The notes under the pieces: model-generated
The model's input: only the letters and a program-made list of their open reading frames with translations
Database searches by the model: none
Told to the model about the DNA's origin: nothing
Origin: JAKFWI01 sp031398975
Lineage (GTDB): Bacteria > Pseudomonadota > Alphaproteobacteria > Caulobacterales > Aquidulcibacteraceae
Direction: 5' to 3'
NCBI GenBank assembly: GCA_031398975.1
Contig: JANNOI010000008.1
Location: 1-64,000 of the forward strand
Length of the DNA stretch: 64,000 nucleotides
Position numbers and translations under genes: made by a program
Shown: one piece after another, positions 24,381 through 33,354 of the stretch
How positions within the stretch are numbered: position 1 is the stretch's first letter
Layout of the letters: each line of letters opens with the position of its first letter

Positions 24381-25430
24381 ATGTTCGGCAATTTCTTCGG
24401 ATTGGTGGCGCCGGACCTGGCGATCGACCTCGGGACCGCCAATACGCTCATCTATGTGAAGGGCCGCGGCATCGTGCTGAACGAGCCCTCGGTGGTGGCC
24501 TACGTGTCCGAAGGCGGGCGCAAGGTCGTGCATGCGGTGGGCGCGGAGGCCAAGCAGATGCTGGGCAAGACGCACCGCAACATGGAGGTGATCCGCCCGC
24601 TGCGCGACGGCGTGATCGCCGATTTCGACGTCGCCGAGGAGATGATCAAGCAATTCATCAAGAAGGTGATGCCGCGCCCGACCATGATCTCGCCCCAGAT
24701 CATCATCTGCGTGCCCACCGGCGCCACCGCCGTGGAGCGCCGCGCCATCCTGGAGAGCGCCCAGGCGGCGGGCGCGCGCAAAGTCTTCCTGATCGAGGAG
24801 CCGGTGGCCGCCGCCGTGGGCGCGGGCCTGCAGATCGAGGATCCGGCCGGGTCCATGGTGGTCGATATCGGCGGCGGCACGACCGAGATCGCGGTGCTTT
24901 CGCTTGGGGGCGTGGTGTGGTCGCGCAGCCTGCGCGTCGCGGGCGACAAGATGGACGAGGCGGTGATCCAGTATCTGCGCCGCACCGAAAACCTCCTGAT
25001 CGGAGACAGCACCGCCGAGCGCATCAAGAAAGAGATCGGCACCGCCAAGGCCCCCGATGACGGCACCCAGGGCATGCGCATGCCCATCAAGGGCCGTGAC
25101 AATCTGAACGGGGTGCCCAAGGAGATCTCCGTCAGCGAGGCGATGGTGGCGGAGGCCTTGTCCGAGCCGGTGCTGTCGATGGTGGATGCGGTGAAGCAGG
25201 CGTTCGAGCAGATGCCGCCCGAACTCGCCGCCGACATCTACGACCACGGCATCATGCTGACCGGGGGCGGCGCGCTGCTGCGCAATCTCGACACCGTGCT
25301 GCAGGATCGTATCTCGATCCGGGTGTCGGTGGCGGACGACCCCCTGACCTGCGTGGTGATGGGATGCGGGCGCGCGCTCGAGCATCTGCACACCCCCCAG
25401 GGCAAGCGGTTGCTGTCAGCAGACGTATAA
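24381..25430 (+). CDS. mreB: Rod shape-determining protein MreB
   Basis: MreB is the bacterial actin homologue that guides lateral wall synthesis. The 349-residue length is standard. Actin-fold motifs are PDLAIDLGTANTLIYVKGRG (phosphate 1), VCVPTGATAVERRAI, FLIEEPVAAAVGAG, VVDIGGGTTEIAVLSLGG (phosphate 2) and ITGGGALLRNLD-type GIMLTGGGALL (adenosine). ATG 24381 matches family length; an upstream in-frame ATG at 24327 would add 18 odd residues. It heads the operon mreB-mreC-mreD-mrdA-rodA. Confidence 0.97.
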   Translation: MFGNFFGLVAPDLAIDLGTANTLIYVKGRGIVLNEPSVVAYVSEGGRKVVHAVGAEAKQMLGKTHRNMEVIRPLRDGVIADFDVAEEMIKQFIKKVMPRPTMISPQIIICVPTGATAVERRAILESAQAAGARKVFLIEEPVAAAVGAGLQIEDPAGSMVVDIGGGTTEIAVLSLGGVVWSRSLRVAGDKMDEAVIQYLRRTENLLIGDSTAERIKKEIGTAKAPDDGTQGMRMPIKGRDNLNGVPKEISVSEAMVAEALSEPVLSMVDAVKQAFEQMPPELAADIYDHGIMLTGGGALLRNLDTVLQDRISIRVSVADDPLTCVVMGCGRALEHLHTPQGKRLLSADV

Positions 25431-25457
25431 GCGGAGCGGGAAAGCGGAGGATGGCCG

Positions 25458-26585
25458 GTGGCGCGACGCAGGCTCGGGGCGCGGCGGGGCGGGGGCGGCG
25501 TGCGCCTGGCGCTCGGGGCCGTTGTTGCGGTCGCGCTCGCGGTGGCGGCCATCGCGCTGCTGCGCGCCCAGCGCCAGGAAAGCCAGGCCCTGCGTCTGGA
25601 AGCCGCCGGCGATGACGCGATCGCCGCTGGCGGGCGGGTAGGGGGCGGTCTGTTCGACGGTGTCGACCGGTTCGCCGACCGCGTCGCAGACACCTGGCGC
25701 TCGGGCGAGCGGATCGCCGCGCTCGAGCGGGAAAACGCCGAACTGAAGGAATGGAAGCAATTGGCGCTCGCGCTGTCGGAGCGGATGGGCCGCTACGAGG
25801 CGCTGCTGCGCATGCCGCCCGAAGCCCTGGGCCAGGGGTCTGACGTCAAGGGCGCGGTGTCGGCGCGGCTCATCCTCGATCCCGGCGGCTCCTTCAAGCG
25901 CACCCTGCTCGCCAATGCCGGGGCCGATCACGGGGTCCGGCCCGGCTATGTGGCCTTGAACGAGAACGGGCTGATCGGGCGGGTCCTGTCGGTGGGCAGG
26001 CGCTCGGCGCGGGTGCTGCTGCTCGATGATTACAATTCCCGCGTGCCGGTGATGGGCGAGCTCAGCCGCACCCGCGCGCTGCTGGTGGGCCGGGCCGGGC
26101 AGAGCCCGCGCCTGGACGGGGGCCCGCTGACCCTGACCGACGCCCGCCTCGATTATCCCGTCGGCGCTTCGGGGCTGCGCAAGGGCGAGCGGGTGATCAC
26201 CTCGGGGGACGGGGGGGTATATCCGCGCGGGCTGCTGGTGGGCTGGGCCGAGCCTGCGGGCGAAGGCCGCTGGACGGTGAAGCTCTCCGCCGCCGCCGCC
26301 GCGATCGACTTCGTGCGCCTGATCCCCGCTTTTGATCCTCAATCCCCGGAAGCCGCCCCCGCGCCGCAACAGGCCTTGCCCGGGCCGCCTCAGGCGCTGG
26401 TCGCGGCCGCCGCCTCCGGCGCGGCCCCCCCGCTCGCCCCGCCCGCCGCGCCAGCCCCCGCTCCAGCGAAACCAAAGCCCGTCCCCGCCAATGCCCCGCC
26501 CGGCGCTCCCGCAGGCGCAGACGAAGAAGAAGCCGACGCGCCCCCGCCCGCGGCGGAGGCCGGGAGAACGGGGGGCGGCCCGTGA
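25458..26585 (+). CDS. mreC: Rod shape-determining protein MreC
   Basis: MreC is a bitopic inner-membrane protein linking MreB filaments to the PBP2-RodA synthase. It has one N-terminal membrane helix (RLALGAVVAVALAVAAIALL), a coiled-coil (RIAALERENAELKEWKQLAL) and the periplasmic beta-domain with GADHGVRPGYVALNENGLIGRV and DYNSRVPVMGE. About 80 C-terminal residues are Pro/Ala-rich low complexity. GTG 25458 starts it; its TGA overlaps the mreD GTG (GTGA). Confidence 0.94.
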   Translation: MARRRLGARRGGGGVRLALGAVVAVALAVAAIALLRAQRQESQALRLEAAGDDAIAAGGRVGGGLFDGVDRFADRVADTWRSGERIAALERENAELKEWKQLALALSERMGRYEALLRMPPEALGQGSDVKGAVSARLILDPGGSFKRTLLANAGADHGVRPGYVALNENGLIGRVLSVGRRSARVLLLDDYNSRVPVMGELSRTRALLVGRAGQSPRLDGGPLTLTDARLDYPVGASGLRKGERVITSGDGGVYPRGLLVGWAEPAGEGRWTVKLSAAAAAIDFVRLIPAFDPQSPEAAPAPQQALPGPPQALVAAAASGAAPPLAPPAAPAPAPAKPKPVPANAPPGAPAGADEEEADAPPPAAEAGRTGGGP

Positions 26586-27118
26586 CCGCCCAAAGCGGGG
26601 TCCTCGCGCCGACCTTCCGCCGCTCGGGCTTGCGCCTGGTGGGCTTGTTGGTGGCGGGGGTGTGCGTGGCCGCGCCCGCTTTGCCGCTGGGGCCGGCCTT
26701 CGAGCAGCCCCCGATCCCGCTGGCGGCGCTCTGGGCGGCCTATGGCTGGGCCTCGGACGGGCATGTGGGCTGGCGGGCGCCGGTGATGCTGGCCGCCCTG
26801 GGCCTCGCCCAGGATCAGCTCGCGGGGGGGCCTCTGGGGCTCTATGCGCTGATTTTCGTGCTGGCCTATTTCATTGGCGGGTTCGCGGCGACGATGATGC
26901 GCACCGCCAATCTGCTTTCCCCTTGGGTCGGCTTCGGCGCCACGGCCTTCGCCGCCTGCATCGCCGCGGCGCTGGCCGCCCAACTCGCGCTGGGCGGGGG
27001 CGGCGGGGTGGCGGCGGCGCGCTCTTTTGCGGCGGCAGCGCTCGTCACCACGCTCCTGTTCCCGCTGGTCAGGCCGCTCTACATGGGCAAGGAATTGATG
27101 ACCGGAGGCCGCGTATGA
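26582..27118 (+). CDS. mreD: Rod shape-determining protein MreD
   Basis: This is a small integral membrane protein of the elongasome. The 178 residues contain about five hydrophobic helices, including LRLVGLLVAGVCVAAPALPL, PVMLAALGLAQDQLAGGPLG and LIFVLAYFIGGFAATMM. The motif L-G-L-x-Q-D is the most conserved family mark. It overlaps mreC by four bases and precedes mrdA by 25. Confidence 0.9.
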   Translation: MTAQSGVLAPTFRRSGLRLVGLLVAGVCVAAPALPLGPAFEQPPIPLAALWAAYGWASDGHVGWRAPVMLAALGLAQDQLAGGPLGLYALIFVLAYFIGGFAATMMRTANLLSPWVGFGATAFAACIAAALAAQLALGGGGGVAAARSFAAAALVTTLLFPLVRPLYMGKELMTGGRV

Positions 27119-27143
27119 GGGCGCAAAGGACGATTGCGAGCCC

Positions 27144-29159
27144 ATGTCGACGTTGAAGCGCGACCTGTTCGACATCTTCACGCGCCGCGCCGCGATCGCC
27201 TCGGTGGGCGCGGCGGGCGCCTTCGCCGCGATCGGCGCGCGGCTCATCTACCTCCAGGCGGACGACGCGTTCGGCGGGGAATACACGAAGGCCGCCGAGG
27301 CCAACCGCTTCGACGTGCGCTTCGTGCCGCCCGTGCGCGGGGTGATCTATGACCGCTTCGGCGATCCCCTGGCGCTCACCAGCCGCGATTACCGCGTCTC
27401 GATCGTGCCGGAGGAGGCCGATGATCTGGAGCGCACGATCCAGGCGCTGGGCGCGCTCGTGGGCATGACGCCGGAGCAGGTGGAGCGGCGCGTGCGCGAG
27501 GCGCGCAACCGCAAGCCCTGGGACGAGGTGCAGATTAAGCAGGGCCTGGAATGGCCCCAATTCGCCGCCGTCAATGTGCGCTTGCCCGAGTTCAAGGGCG
27601 TGATCGCGCATGTGGGCGAGCAGCGCTACTATCCCTACAAGGCCGCGTTCGCCCATCCGATCGGCTTCGTCCAGCGGCCGAACCAAATGGAGATCGAGGC
27701 CGTCGAGCAGGAGGACCGCAAGGCCGCAGGCCTTGGGCCGAAGGCCGAGCCCGGCGAGAAGTTCGACAGCCCGCGCGCCCGCTATAGCCGCAGCCCCGAC
27801 GTGCGCGTCGGCAAGGCGGGGATCGAGGCCGCGCTCGAGGGCGCGTTGCACGGCGAGCCCGGCCGGCGCCAGGTCGAGGTCAACGCCACGGGGCGGGTGG
27901 TGAGCGAAGTGGGGCGGGAGGAGAAGGTCGCCGCCCCTGGCGCCGCCCTCGTGCTGAGCATCGACGCCGAATTGCAGCGCTTCGCCATGGAGCGCATGGG
28001 CGGGCAGAGCGGCTCGGTCGTCGTGATGGACGTGATGACCGGCGATCTCATCGTGATGGCCTCCGCGCCGGGCTTCGATCCCAACGCCTTCGTCAACGGC
28101 ATCGCCACGCCCGATTTCAAAGCCCTGAACGAGGACGAGAAGAAGCCGCTCTTCCACAAGACGGTCGCCGGCGCCTACAAGCCCGGCTCGACGTTCAAGC
28201 TAGTCACCGCGCTCGCGGCCTTCCAGGCCGGGCTCGATCCGCGCACCCGCGTCAATTGCCCGGGCTATTACTGGTTCGGCGGGCGGCGCTTCCATTGCTG
28301 GAAGCGGGGCGGGCATGGCGAGGTGGACTTCCGAGCCGGGCTCAAGGGTTCCTGCAACGTCTATTTCTACCAGGCGGGCCTGCAAGCCGGCCAGCAGCGC
28401 ATCGCCGATATGGCCCGCCAATTGGGCTTCGGGCGGGCCTTCCCGCTCGACGTGCCGGGCCAGGCCGCCGGCATCGTGCCCGACCAGGCCTGGTGGGCCT
28501 CCAAGCGCAACGAGCCCTGGCCCGCGGGCATGACGTTGAACACCGCGATCGGCCAGGGCGATCTCCTCGTCACCCCGCTGCAGCTGGCGGTGATGGTGTC
28601 GCGGCTGGCGAACGGGGGCCGGGCGGTGGAACCGCGCCTGGTGCGCGACGGCCTGGGCCGGCCCGAGCCGGGCGCCGCCCGGCTCGATCTGCCCGCGGAC
28701 GGGGTGGCCCGCACGCTCGACGCCATGGTCGCCATCTCCAACGAGGCTGGCGGCACGGCCCTGCGCTCGGGCGATCTGGGCCTGGTGCGCCACCCCGTCA
28801 GCGGGCGCATGGTCGATGTCGCGGCCGCCCCCCCGGGGTCCGAGCGCGTGCGCATGGGCGGCAAGACCGGCACGGCCCAGGTGCGCATCATCACCGCCGG
28901 CGAGCGCGCCACCCGGGTGAAAAAGAACGACGAGCTCGACTGGAAGCTGCGCGACCACGCCTGGTTCGTGTGCTTCGCCCCCGCGGACAAGCCGCGCTAC
29001 GCCGCGGTGGTGCTGATAGAGCACGGGGGCAACGGCTCTTCCGTGGCCGCCCCGATCGCGCGCGACATCGTGCGCGCCACCCTGCTGCGCGATCCCGCCG
29101 CGCGCCCGGCCATGACGCTTGCGCGCGCGGCCACGCTTGCGGGAAAGAAGCCGGCATGA
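27144..29159 (+). CDS. mrdA: Penicillin-binding protein 2
   Basis: PBP2 is the class B transpeptidase of the elongasome. The 671 residues contain an N-terminal membrane helix (AAIASVGAAGAFAAIGARLI), the dimerisation region starting VRGVIYDRFGDPLA, and a transpeptidase domain. The catalytic Ser-x-x-Lys is in KPGSTFKLV, with Ser-x-Asn as GSCNVYFYQ and Lys-Thr-Gly as MGGKTGTAQV. It overlaps the rodA ATG by four bases, consistent with the paired synthase (PBP2 crosslinks, RodA polymerises). Confidence 0.96.
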   Translation: MSTLKRDLFDIFTRRAAIASVGAAGAFAAIGARLIYLQADDAFGGEYTKAAEANRFDVRFVPPVRGVIYDRFGDPLALTSRDYRVSIVPEEADDLERTIQALGALVGMTPEQVERRVREARNRKPWDEVQIKQGLEWPQFAAVNVRLPEFKGVIAHVGEQRYYPYKAAFAHPIGFVQRPNQMEIEAVEQEDRKAAGLGPKAEPGEKFDSPRARYSRSPDVRVGKAGIEAALEGALHGEPGRRQVEVNATGRVVSEVGREEKVAAPGAALVLSIDAELQRFAMERMGGQSGSVVVMDVMTGDLIVMASAPGFDPNAFVNGIATPDFKALNEDEKKPLFHKTVAGAYKPGSTFKLVTALAAFQAGLDPRTRVNCPGYYWFGGRRFHCWKRGGHGEVDFRAGLKGSCNVYFYQAGLQAGQQRIADMARQLGFGRAFPLDVPGQAAGIVPDQAWWASKRNEPWPAGMTLNTAIGQGDLLVTPLQLAVMVSRLANGGRAVEPRLVRDGLGRPEPGAARLDLPADGVARTLDAMVAISNEAGGTALRSGDLGLVRHPVSGRMVDVAAAPPGSERVRMGGKTGTAQVRIITAGERATRVKKNDELDWKLRDHAWFVCFAPADKPRYAAVVLIEHGGNGSSVAAPIARDIVRATLLRDPAARPAMTLARAATLAGKKPA

Positions 29160-30307
29160 GCTTCGCCGCCGCGCCCCTTTCCAACCGTCCGCGCAATGTG
29201 TCGGACAAGTGGAAGCGTCTCAATTGGGGCATCGTCACGGTGCTGGTCGCGCTCGCCGCGATCGGGGTGGTGATGCATCTGTCGGTGGCGGAGGGGGCCT
29301 GGAGCGGGCGTCCGCTCTCCCACGCCAGCCGCTTTGCGGTCGTGCTGATGTTCACGGTCGGGCTGGCGCTGATCGATACGCGCTTCTGGGTGGCGATCGC
29401 CTATCCGCTCTATGCGGCGGCGCTGGCGCTGCTAGTGGCGGTGGAGGTGGCGGGGGCGACGCGGATGGGGGCCACAAGGTGGCTCGATATCGGGCCGTTG
29501 TCGCTGCAGCCGTCCGAGATCATGAAGATCGCGATCGTGCTGGCGCTGGCGCGCTATTACCATCATCTGGACGCACGCTTCGCGTCGAGCTTTCTGGCGC
29601 TGGCCCCGCCGCTGATCATGATCGGGGCGCCGGTGGCGCTCGTGATGCACCAGCCCGACCTTGGCACCGCGCTGCTGATCGCCGGCACCGGGGTGGGCGT
29701 GATGTTCCTGGCGGGCCTCCGGTGGCGCTATATCGCGGCGGCTGGGGCGGCGGCGCTTGCGGGCGCGGTCTGGGCGTTCCAGTTCGCGCTGCATGACTAC
29801 CAGCGCCAGCGGATTCTCACTTTCCTCGATCCCGAGGCCGATCCCTTGGGCGCGGGCTATCACGTGGCGCAATCGAAGATCGCGATCGGGGCGGCGGGGG
29901 TGATGGGGCAGGGCTACCAGCGGGGCTCGCAGAGCCAGCTCGATTTCCTGCCCGAAAAGCACACCGATTTCATCTTCACCATGATCGTGGAGGAGTTCGG
30001 CCTCGTGGGCGCGTTTTTGGTGCTGGGGCTCTTTGCGGCGCTGCTCGGGTTCACCATGCTGGTGGCGCTGCGCGCGCGCACGCTGTTCGCGCGGCTCGCC
30101 GCGGCGGGCGTGGCGGTCACCACCGGGCTTTACGTGTTCATCAATACCGCGATGGTGATCGGCTTGATCCCGGTGGTGGGCATTCCGCTGCCCTTATTGT
30201 CGTTCGGCGGCACGGCGATGCTCACCGTGATGATGGGGATGGCGATCGTGCTGTCCATTCACGTGCATCGCGACGCCGCCCCCAGTTCGCGCGGCTTTCT
30301 CTGGTAG
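29156..30307 (+). CDS. rodA: Rod shape-determining peptidoglycan polymerase RodA
   Basis: RodA is a SEDS-family glycosyltransferase that polymerises lipid II. The 383 residues have about ten membrane helices; conserved family stretches are RWLDIGPLSLQPSEIMKIA, HQPDLGTALLI, FLPEKHTDFIFTMIVEEFG and PVVGIPLPLLSFGGT. It begins within the mrdA stop. The last codon and stop lie in a 15-base tandem repeat that continues into the convergent pip gene. Confidence 0.96.
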   Translation: MSFAAAPLSNRPRNVSDKWKRLNWGIVTVLVALAAIGVVMHLSVAEGAWSGRPLSHASRFAVVLMFTVGLALIDTRFWVAIAYPLYAAALALLVAVEVAGATRMGATRWLDIGPLSLQPSEIMKIAIVLALARYYHHLDARFASSFLALAPPLIMIGAPVALVMHQPDLGTALLIAGTGVGVMFLAGLRWRYIAAAGAAALAGAVWAFQFALHDYQRQRILTFLDPEADPLGAGYHVAQSKIAIGAAGVMGQGYQRGSQSQLDFLPEKHTDFIFTMIVEEFGLVGAFLVLGLFAALLGFTMLVALRARTLFARLAAAGVAVTTGLYVFINTAMVIGLIPVVGIPLPLLSFGGTAMLTVMMGMAIVLSIHVHRDAAPSSRGFLW

Positions 30308-30345
30308 GTCGCCATCTGGTAGGTCGCGATCCGGTAGGTCACCAA
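30301..30345. repeat. 15-bp tandem repeat, 3 units, spanning rodA and pip ends
   Basis: Units CTGGTAGGTCGCCAT (30301-30315), CTGGTAGGTCGCGAT (30316-30330) and CCGGTAGGTCACCAA (30331-30345) are nearly identical. The first contains the rodA TAG; the third contains the pip reverse-strand TGA (30339-30341). Duplications of the gene end therefore separate the convergent neighbours. Confidence 0.85.
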
Positions 30346-31343
30346 AAGCGGGTTTCGGCAAAATGGTCGGTCGCGCGGACCAGCGCATCGACGATGCCGG
30401 GCTCGAGGCTCGAATGGCCGGCGAACTCCACGATCTGAAATTCCGCCTCGGGCCAGACCTTCTTCAGCGCCCAGGCCGAGGAGAGCGGGGTGCACACGTC
30501 GTAGCGGCCATGGACGATGCGCGCGGGGATGTCGCGGTAGCGGTGGGCCTGCTCCAGCAGCCAGCCATCGGTTTCGAAGAAGCCGCCATTGACGAAATAA
30601 TGGCTCTCCAGCCGCGCGAAGGCCTCCACGAAGGCGTCGTCCTGAAAGCGGGCCGGCAAGGCGGAGGGGCCCGCGAGCGCGATCGTCTCGCCCTCCCAGC
30701 GCGCCCAGGCGCGGGCGGCGGTGAGGCGGGTCTCGCGGTCCTCTGACATAAGCCGCCGGTGGAACGCGCCCACCAGATCGCCCCGCTCGGCCTCCGGAAT
30801 GGGCGCGAGATAGCGCTCGAACGCGTCAGGGAACAGGCGCCCGGCGCCGTGCTGGTAAAACCACTCGATCTCGGACCGCGTCAGCAGGAAAATCCCCCGC
30901 AGCACCAGCCCCGCCACCCGCTCGGGATGGGTCGCGGCGTAGGCGAGCGCGAGCGTCGATCCCCAGGAGCCGCCGAACACGAGCCAGCGTTCGACGCCCA
31001 GCCGCTCGCGGATGCGCTCGATATCGGCGATCAGATCCCAGGTGGTGTTTTCCTCCGTCTCGGCGTGGGGCGTGGAGCGGCCGCACCCGCGCTGATCGAA
31101 CAGCACCGTGCGGTAGCGGCGGGGATCGAAAAAGCGCGGCATTTCCGGGCTCGCGCCCCCGCCCGGGCCCCCGTGCAGCGCCAAGGCCGGCAAGCCGGCA
31201 GGCGCGCCGCTCTGCTCGACATGGAGCACATGGCGGGGCGAAACGCGCAGCATCTCGCGGTGGAAGGGCGCACGCGCGGGATACATCTCCCGGAGCGGCG
31301 GCGGGGGGGAAGGCTCGCGCGGCGCGGCGGGCGGGGAGATCAT
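30339..31343 (-). CDS. pip: Prolyl aminopeptidase (proline iminopeptidase)
   Basis: This is an alpha/beta-hydrolase (S33) that removes N-terminal proline. Motifs are LHGGPGGGASPE (oxyanion hole), FDQRGCGRSTPHA, the nucleophile elbow VFGGSWGSTLALAYA, the Asp in VHGRYDVCTP and the His in EFAGHSSLEPGI. The 334-residue length is usual, with about 25 extra N-terminal residues if ATG 31343 is used. It is convergent with rodA. Confidence 0.9.
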   Translation of the reverse strand: MISPPAAPREPSPPPPLREMYPARAPFHREMLRVSPRHVLHVEQSGAPAGLPALALHGGPGGGASPEMPRFFDPRRYRTVLFDQRGCGRSTPHAETEENTTWDLIADIERIRERLGVERWLVFGGSWGSTLALAYAATHPERVAGLVLRGIFLLTRSEIEWFYQHGAGRLFPDAFERYLAPIPEAERGDLVGAFHRRLMSEDRETRLTAARAWARWEGETIALAGPSALPARFQDDAFVEAFARLESHYFVNGGFFETDGWLLEQAHRYRDIPARIVHGRYDVCTPLSSAWALKKVWPEAEFQIVEFAGHSSLEPGIVDALVRATDHFAETRFW

Positions 31344-31397
31344 GGCTAGGAGGGGTAGCGTGCGTGCGCGCCGGGAAGCAAGCGCCGCGCGCGGGCG

Positions 31398-31751
31398 TCA
31401 GGACTTTGCCTTCAACCCCGCCCATCCGAGCGCGGCCCAGCCCGCCAGAAACAAAAGCCCGCCCAAAGGTGTGACGGCGCCAGCCCAGCGCGGCGCGCCG
31501 AGCGCCAGCGCATAGAGGCTGCCGCAAAAGAACACCGCGCCCGCCACAAACAACCACGCCGCCGCGCCCCCGCGTGGAAAGCCGAGCGCCGCAAAAACCG
31601 CCAGCGCATGGATCAGCTGATAGCGCGCCCCGAGGTCGAGCCACGCGCGCACCTGGGCCTCCTGCACCCCGTGCGTGGCGAACGCCCCGATCGCCACGCC
31701 GAAAAATCCAAGCGCGCCCGCCAGCGCCGCGATCAGCCCAGGGTTTCGCAT
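31398..31751 (-). CDS. DUF423 family membrane protein
   Basis: The 117-residue protein has four hydrophobic segments and the family-specific start LGFFGVAIGAFATHGVQ followed by LGARYQLIHALAVFAAL and TPLGGLLFLAGWAALGW. DUF423 (YgdD-like) proteins are widespread inner-membrane proteins without a known role. The start ATG 31751 fits. It lies upstream of pip in the same direction with a 54-base gap. Confidence 0.88.
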   Translation of the reverse strand: MRNPGLIAALAGALGFFGVAIGAFATHGVQEAQVRAWLDLGARYQLIHALAVFAALGFPRGGAAAWLFVAGAVFFCGSLYALALGAPRWAGAVTPLGGLLFLAGWAALGWAGLKAKS

Positions 31752-31887
31752 GGCCGGCCTCCTACAGGGTCAGAACCCGTCAGTCGCGCACAAGGCTCAG
31801 ATGCTTGAGGGGATTCTGTGAATATTGCGAATCGGTGTTTGATCCTGGATGCGAACCGATCTGAGATGGGTTCCGGAGGAGGGGCGG

Positions 31888-32406
31888 ATGTCTAATCCTA
31901 GATCTTGGGCGCTTAGTCTTGCGCTGGCGCCGGTCGGTGTTTTGGGAAGCCTCGGCTACGGGCTCGGAACTTTGGCGGCGGACGCCGCGCCCCAGCCCGT
32001 CCCTTCCGAGGATTTGGGCTCGCGGGTCAATCTGGAGCAATCGGCCGCGTGCACGGCCTATCTCGAGATCGCGCGGGTCGCCTATCGGGAAAGCCCGGGC
32101 CTGCGCCCGTTCTTCACCGCCTACGGCTATCCCGATACCGAAACCTTCGACCGCAGCATTAGCGCCGCCACCGCATGGTCCTTCGTGATGGCCCAGCAAG
32201 CGGGGCTCGACGGGGCGGCCTTCGACCAGAAGATGGCCATCAAGCTGACTTTGGCCTTCGCGGAAAAGCCCTACACCGACGGCGAGGTCGCCTCCCTGAT
32301 GCGCCGCGTGAGCGATTGCCAGGCGATTTTCGCCCCCGATCTGCAGACGCCCAGCAAGCCGGAGGTCGCCAACGCGGTGTCGGTGATCTACGGTCCCAGC
32401 GTCTGA
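31888..32406 (+). CDS. Exported protein of unknown function
   Basis: The 172-residue product begins with a signal-like stretch (ALSLALAPVGVLGSLGYGLG) and has two cysteines (ACTAYLE near residue 61 and DCQAIF near 151) that could form a disulphide. The rest is helical and of mixed charge. ATG 31888 follows GGAGGAGGGG. No family is recognised. The next gene is 97 bases downstream in the same direction. Confidence 0.6.
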   Translation: MSNPRSWALSLALAPVGVLGSLGYGLGTLAADAAPQPVPSEDLGSRVNLEQSAACTAYLEIARVAYRESPGLRPFFTAYGYPDTETFDRSISAATAWSFVMAQQAGLDGAAFDQKMAIKLTLAFAEKPYTDGEVASLMRRVSDCQAIFAPDLQTPSKPEVANAVSVIYGPSV

Positions 32407-32503
32407 CGCCCGAGCCGCCGCCTCGGCCCGCCAGGCTTAAGGCGCGCCGTAAATAGCGCCGCCAGTCTAACGCGCATGAGGCGCGGCGGAACGCGGGTGT
32501 CCG

Positions 32504-32935
32504 ATGAAGATCGAGGCGTTCATCATCCAGTTCAGCGCCGTGGAAGATCGCTCCCCGCAGGAGGAAGCGGCCGCTGCCGAAGGTTTGATCCCGATCGTGG
32601 TGTTCGCCAACGGGCCGGAGAACGCCTATCTCGTGCGCGCCCGACCGGAGGACATCCAGAGCGCGCTGGACGAGGCGTGGTCCCACATCGATGCGGCGCG
32701 GCGCGAGCGTCAGGGCCGGCGGGCGGGGGTGTTCACCGCCATGGCCGAAGCGGTGGAGAGCGATTTCGCCAGCGCGCAGGGCGAAACCGACTTTCCGAAA
32801 GCCACCCTTTTCCTGTTCGCCGAAGCGCTGGCCGATGAGGGCGTAGATGCGCTCGACGATATCGAGCCGTGCGCCGTGCGCTTTGTGGCCGATGCGCTGA
32901 TGAGCCCGAATTACGAGACCGCCCGCGCGGACTAA
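32504..32935 (+). CDS. Cytosolic protein of unknown function (143 residues)
   Basis: The sequence MKIEAFIIQFSAVEDRSPQE... is acidic and soluble, with no signal, membrane segment or known motif. It has the base composition and codon pattern of its neighbours, and starts at ATG 32504. The TAA stop lies a few bases before repeat copy 4, the only copy that supplies no stop codon. Confidence 0.55.
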   Translation: MKIEAFIIQFSAVEDRSPQEEAAAAEGLIPIVVFANGPENAYLVRARPEDIQSALDEAWSHIDAARRERQGRRAGVFTAMAEAVESDFASAQGETDFPKATLFLFAEALADEGVDALDDIEPCAVRFVADALMSPNYETARAD

Positions 32936-32939
32936 AGCC

Positions 32940-33051
32940 CAGGCCGTTTCCCGAAAAGTGTTACGCGGTTTTCGGACGATAAACGGTCTACCTTAAAGTG
33001 TAGGGCGGTTTTCTCGACTGGATTGATTCAATCCAATCGAGAACCGTTCTA
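32940..33051. repeat. Two-hairpin intergenic repeat, copy 4 (inverted, degenerate)
   Basis: Hairpin B (about 32940-32990, core CCGAAAAGTGTTACGCGGTT) precedes hairpin A (33001-33051). Several changes mark an older copy: the left TAG is lost (AGGCCG), hairpin A begins TAGGGCGG and one base is missing. It sits between convergent genes but provides neither stop codon. The GATTC at the hairpin A apex is kept. Confidence 0.93.
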
Positions 33052-33059
33052 GCGCACAC

Positions 33060-33278
33060 TCAGCGCTCCGCGCCTTCGTCCTCTCCCGGCGGTTTCGGCG
33101 GCGGGAGTTCGCGCCTGCGCCCGTCCAGCAGGCGGGCGGCCTGGTCGCTGCGCGCGGCGTCCGCGGCGCGCTGGGCCTTGGTGCGGGCGCTTTTGAGCCG
33201 CGAGGTCTCGCCGGCTTGGGCGTTTTCGAGCTTGGCGCGCGCTTTGCGCGCTGCGCGCAGATTGACGATCTCACCCAT
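33060..33278 (-). CDS. DUF4169 family small protein
   Basis: The 72-residue basic protein MGEIVNLRAARKARAKLENA... with the later TKAQRAADAA and LDGRRREL matches the small alphaproteobacterial DUF4169 family (start M-x-E-I-V-N-L-R, end L-D-x-x-R). It is likely helical and cytosolic; its role is unknown. ATG 33278 has an AGGAGG site. It is divergent from the membrane protein at 33355. Confidence 0.8.
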   Translation of the reverse strand: MGEIVNLRAARKARAKLENAQAGETSRLKSARTKAQRAADAARSDQAARLLDGRRRELPPPKPPGEDEGAER

Positions 33279-33354
33279 TCCGCGCCGCGCCTCCTTCCAA
33301 TGGCCTCCACGCTCAAGGTATGGCTGCGGGCGGCGGGAACAAGCGGGGATCAGC

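Noticed and set aside
23634..25391. 585-codon open frame opposite mreB
   Set aside because: The forward strand encodes unmistakable MreB; the reverse translation is His/Ala-rich without homology.
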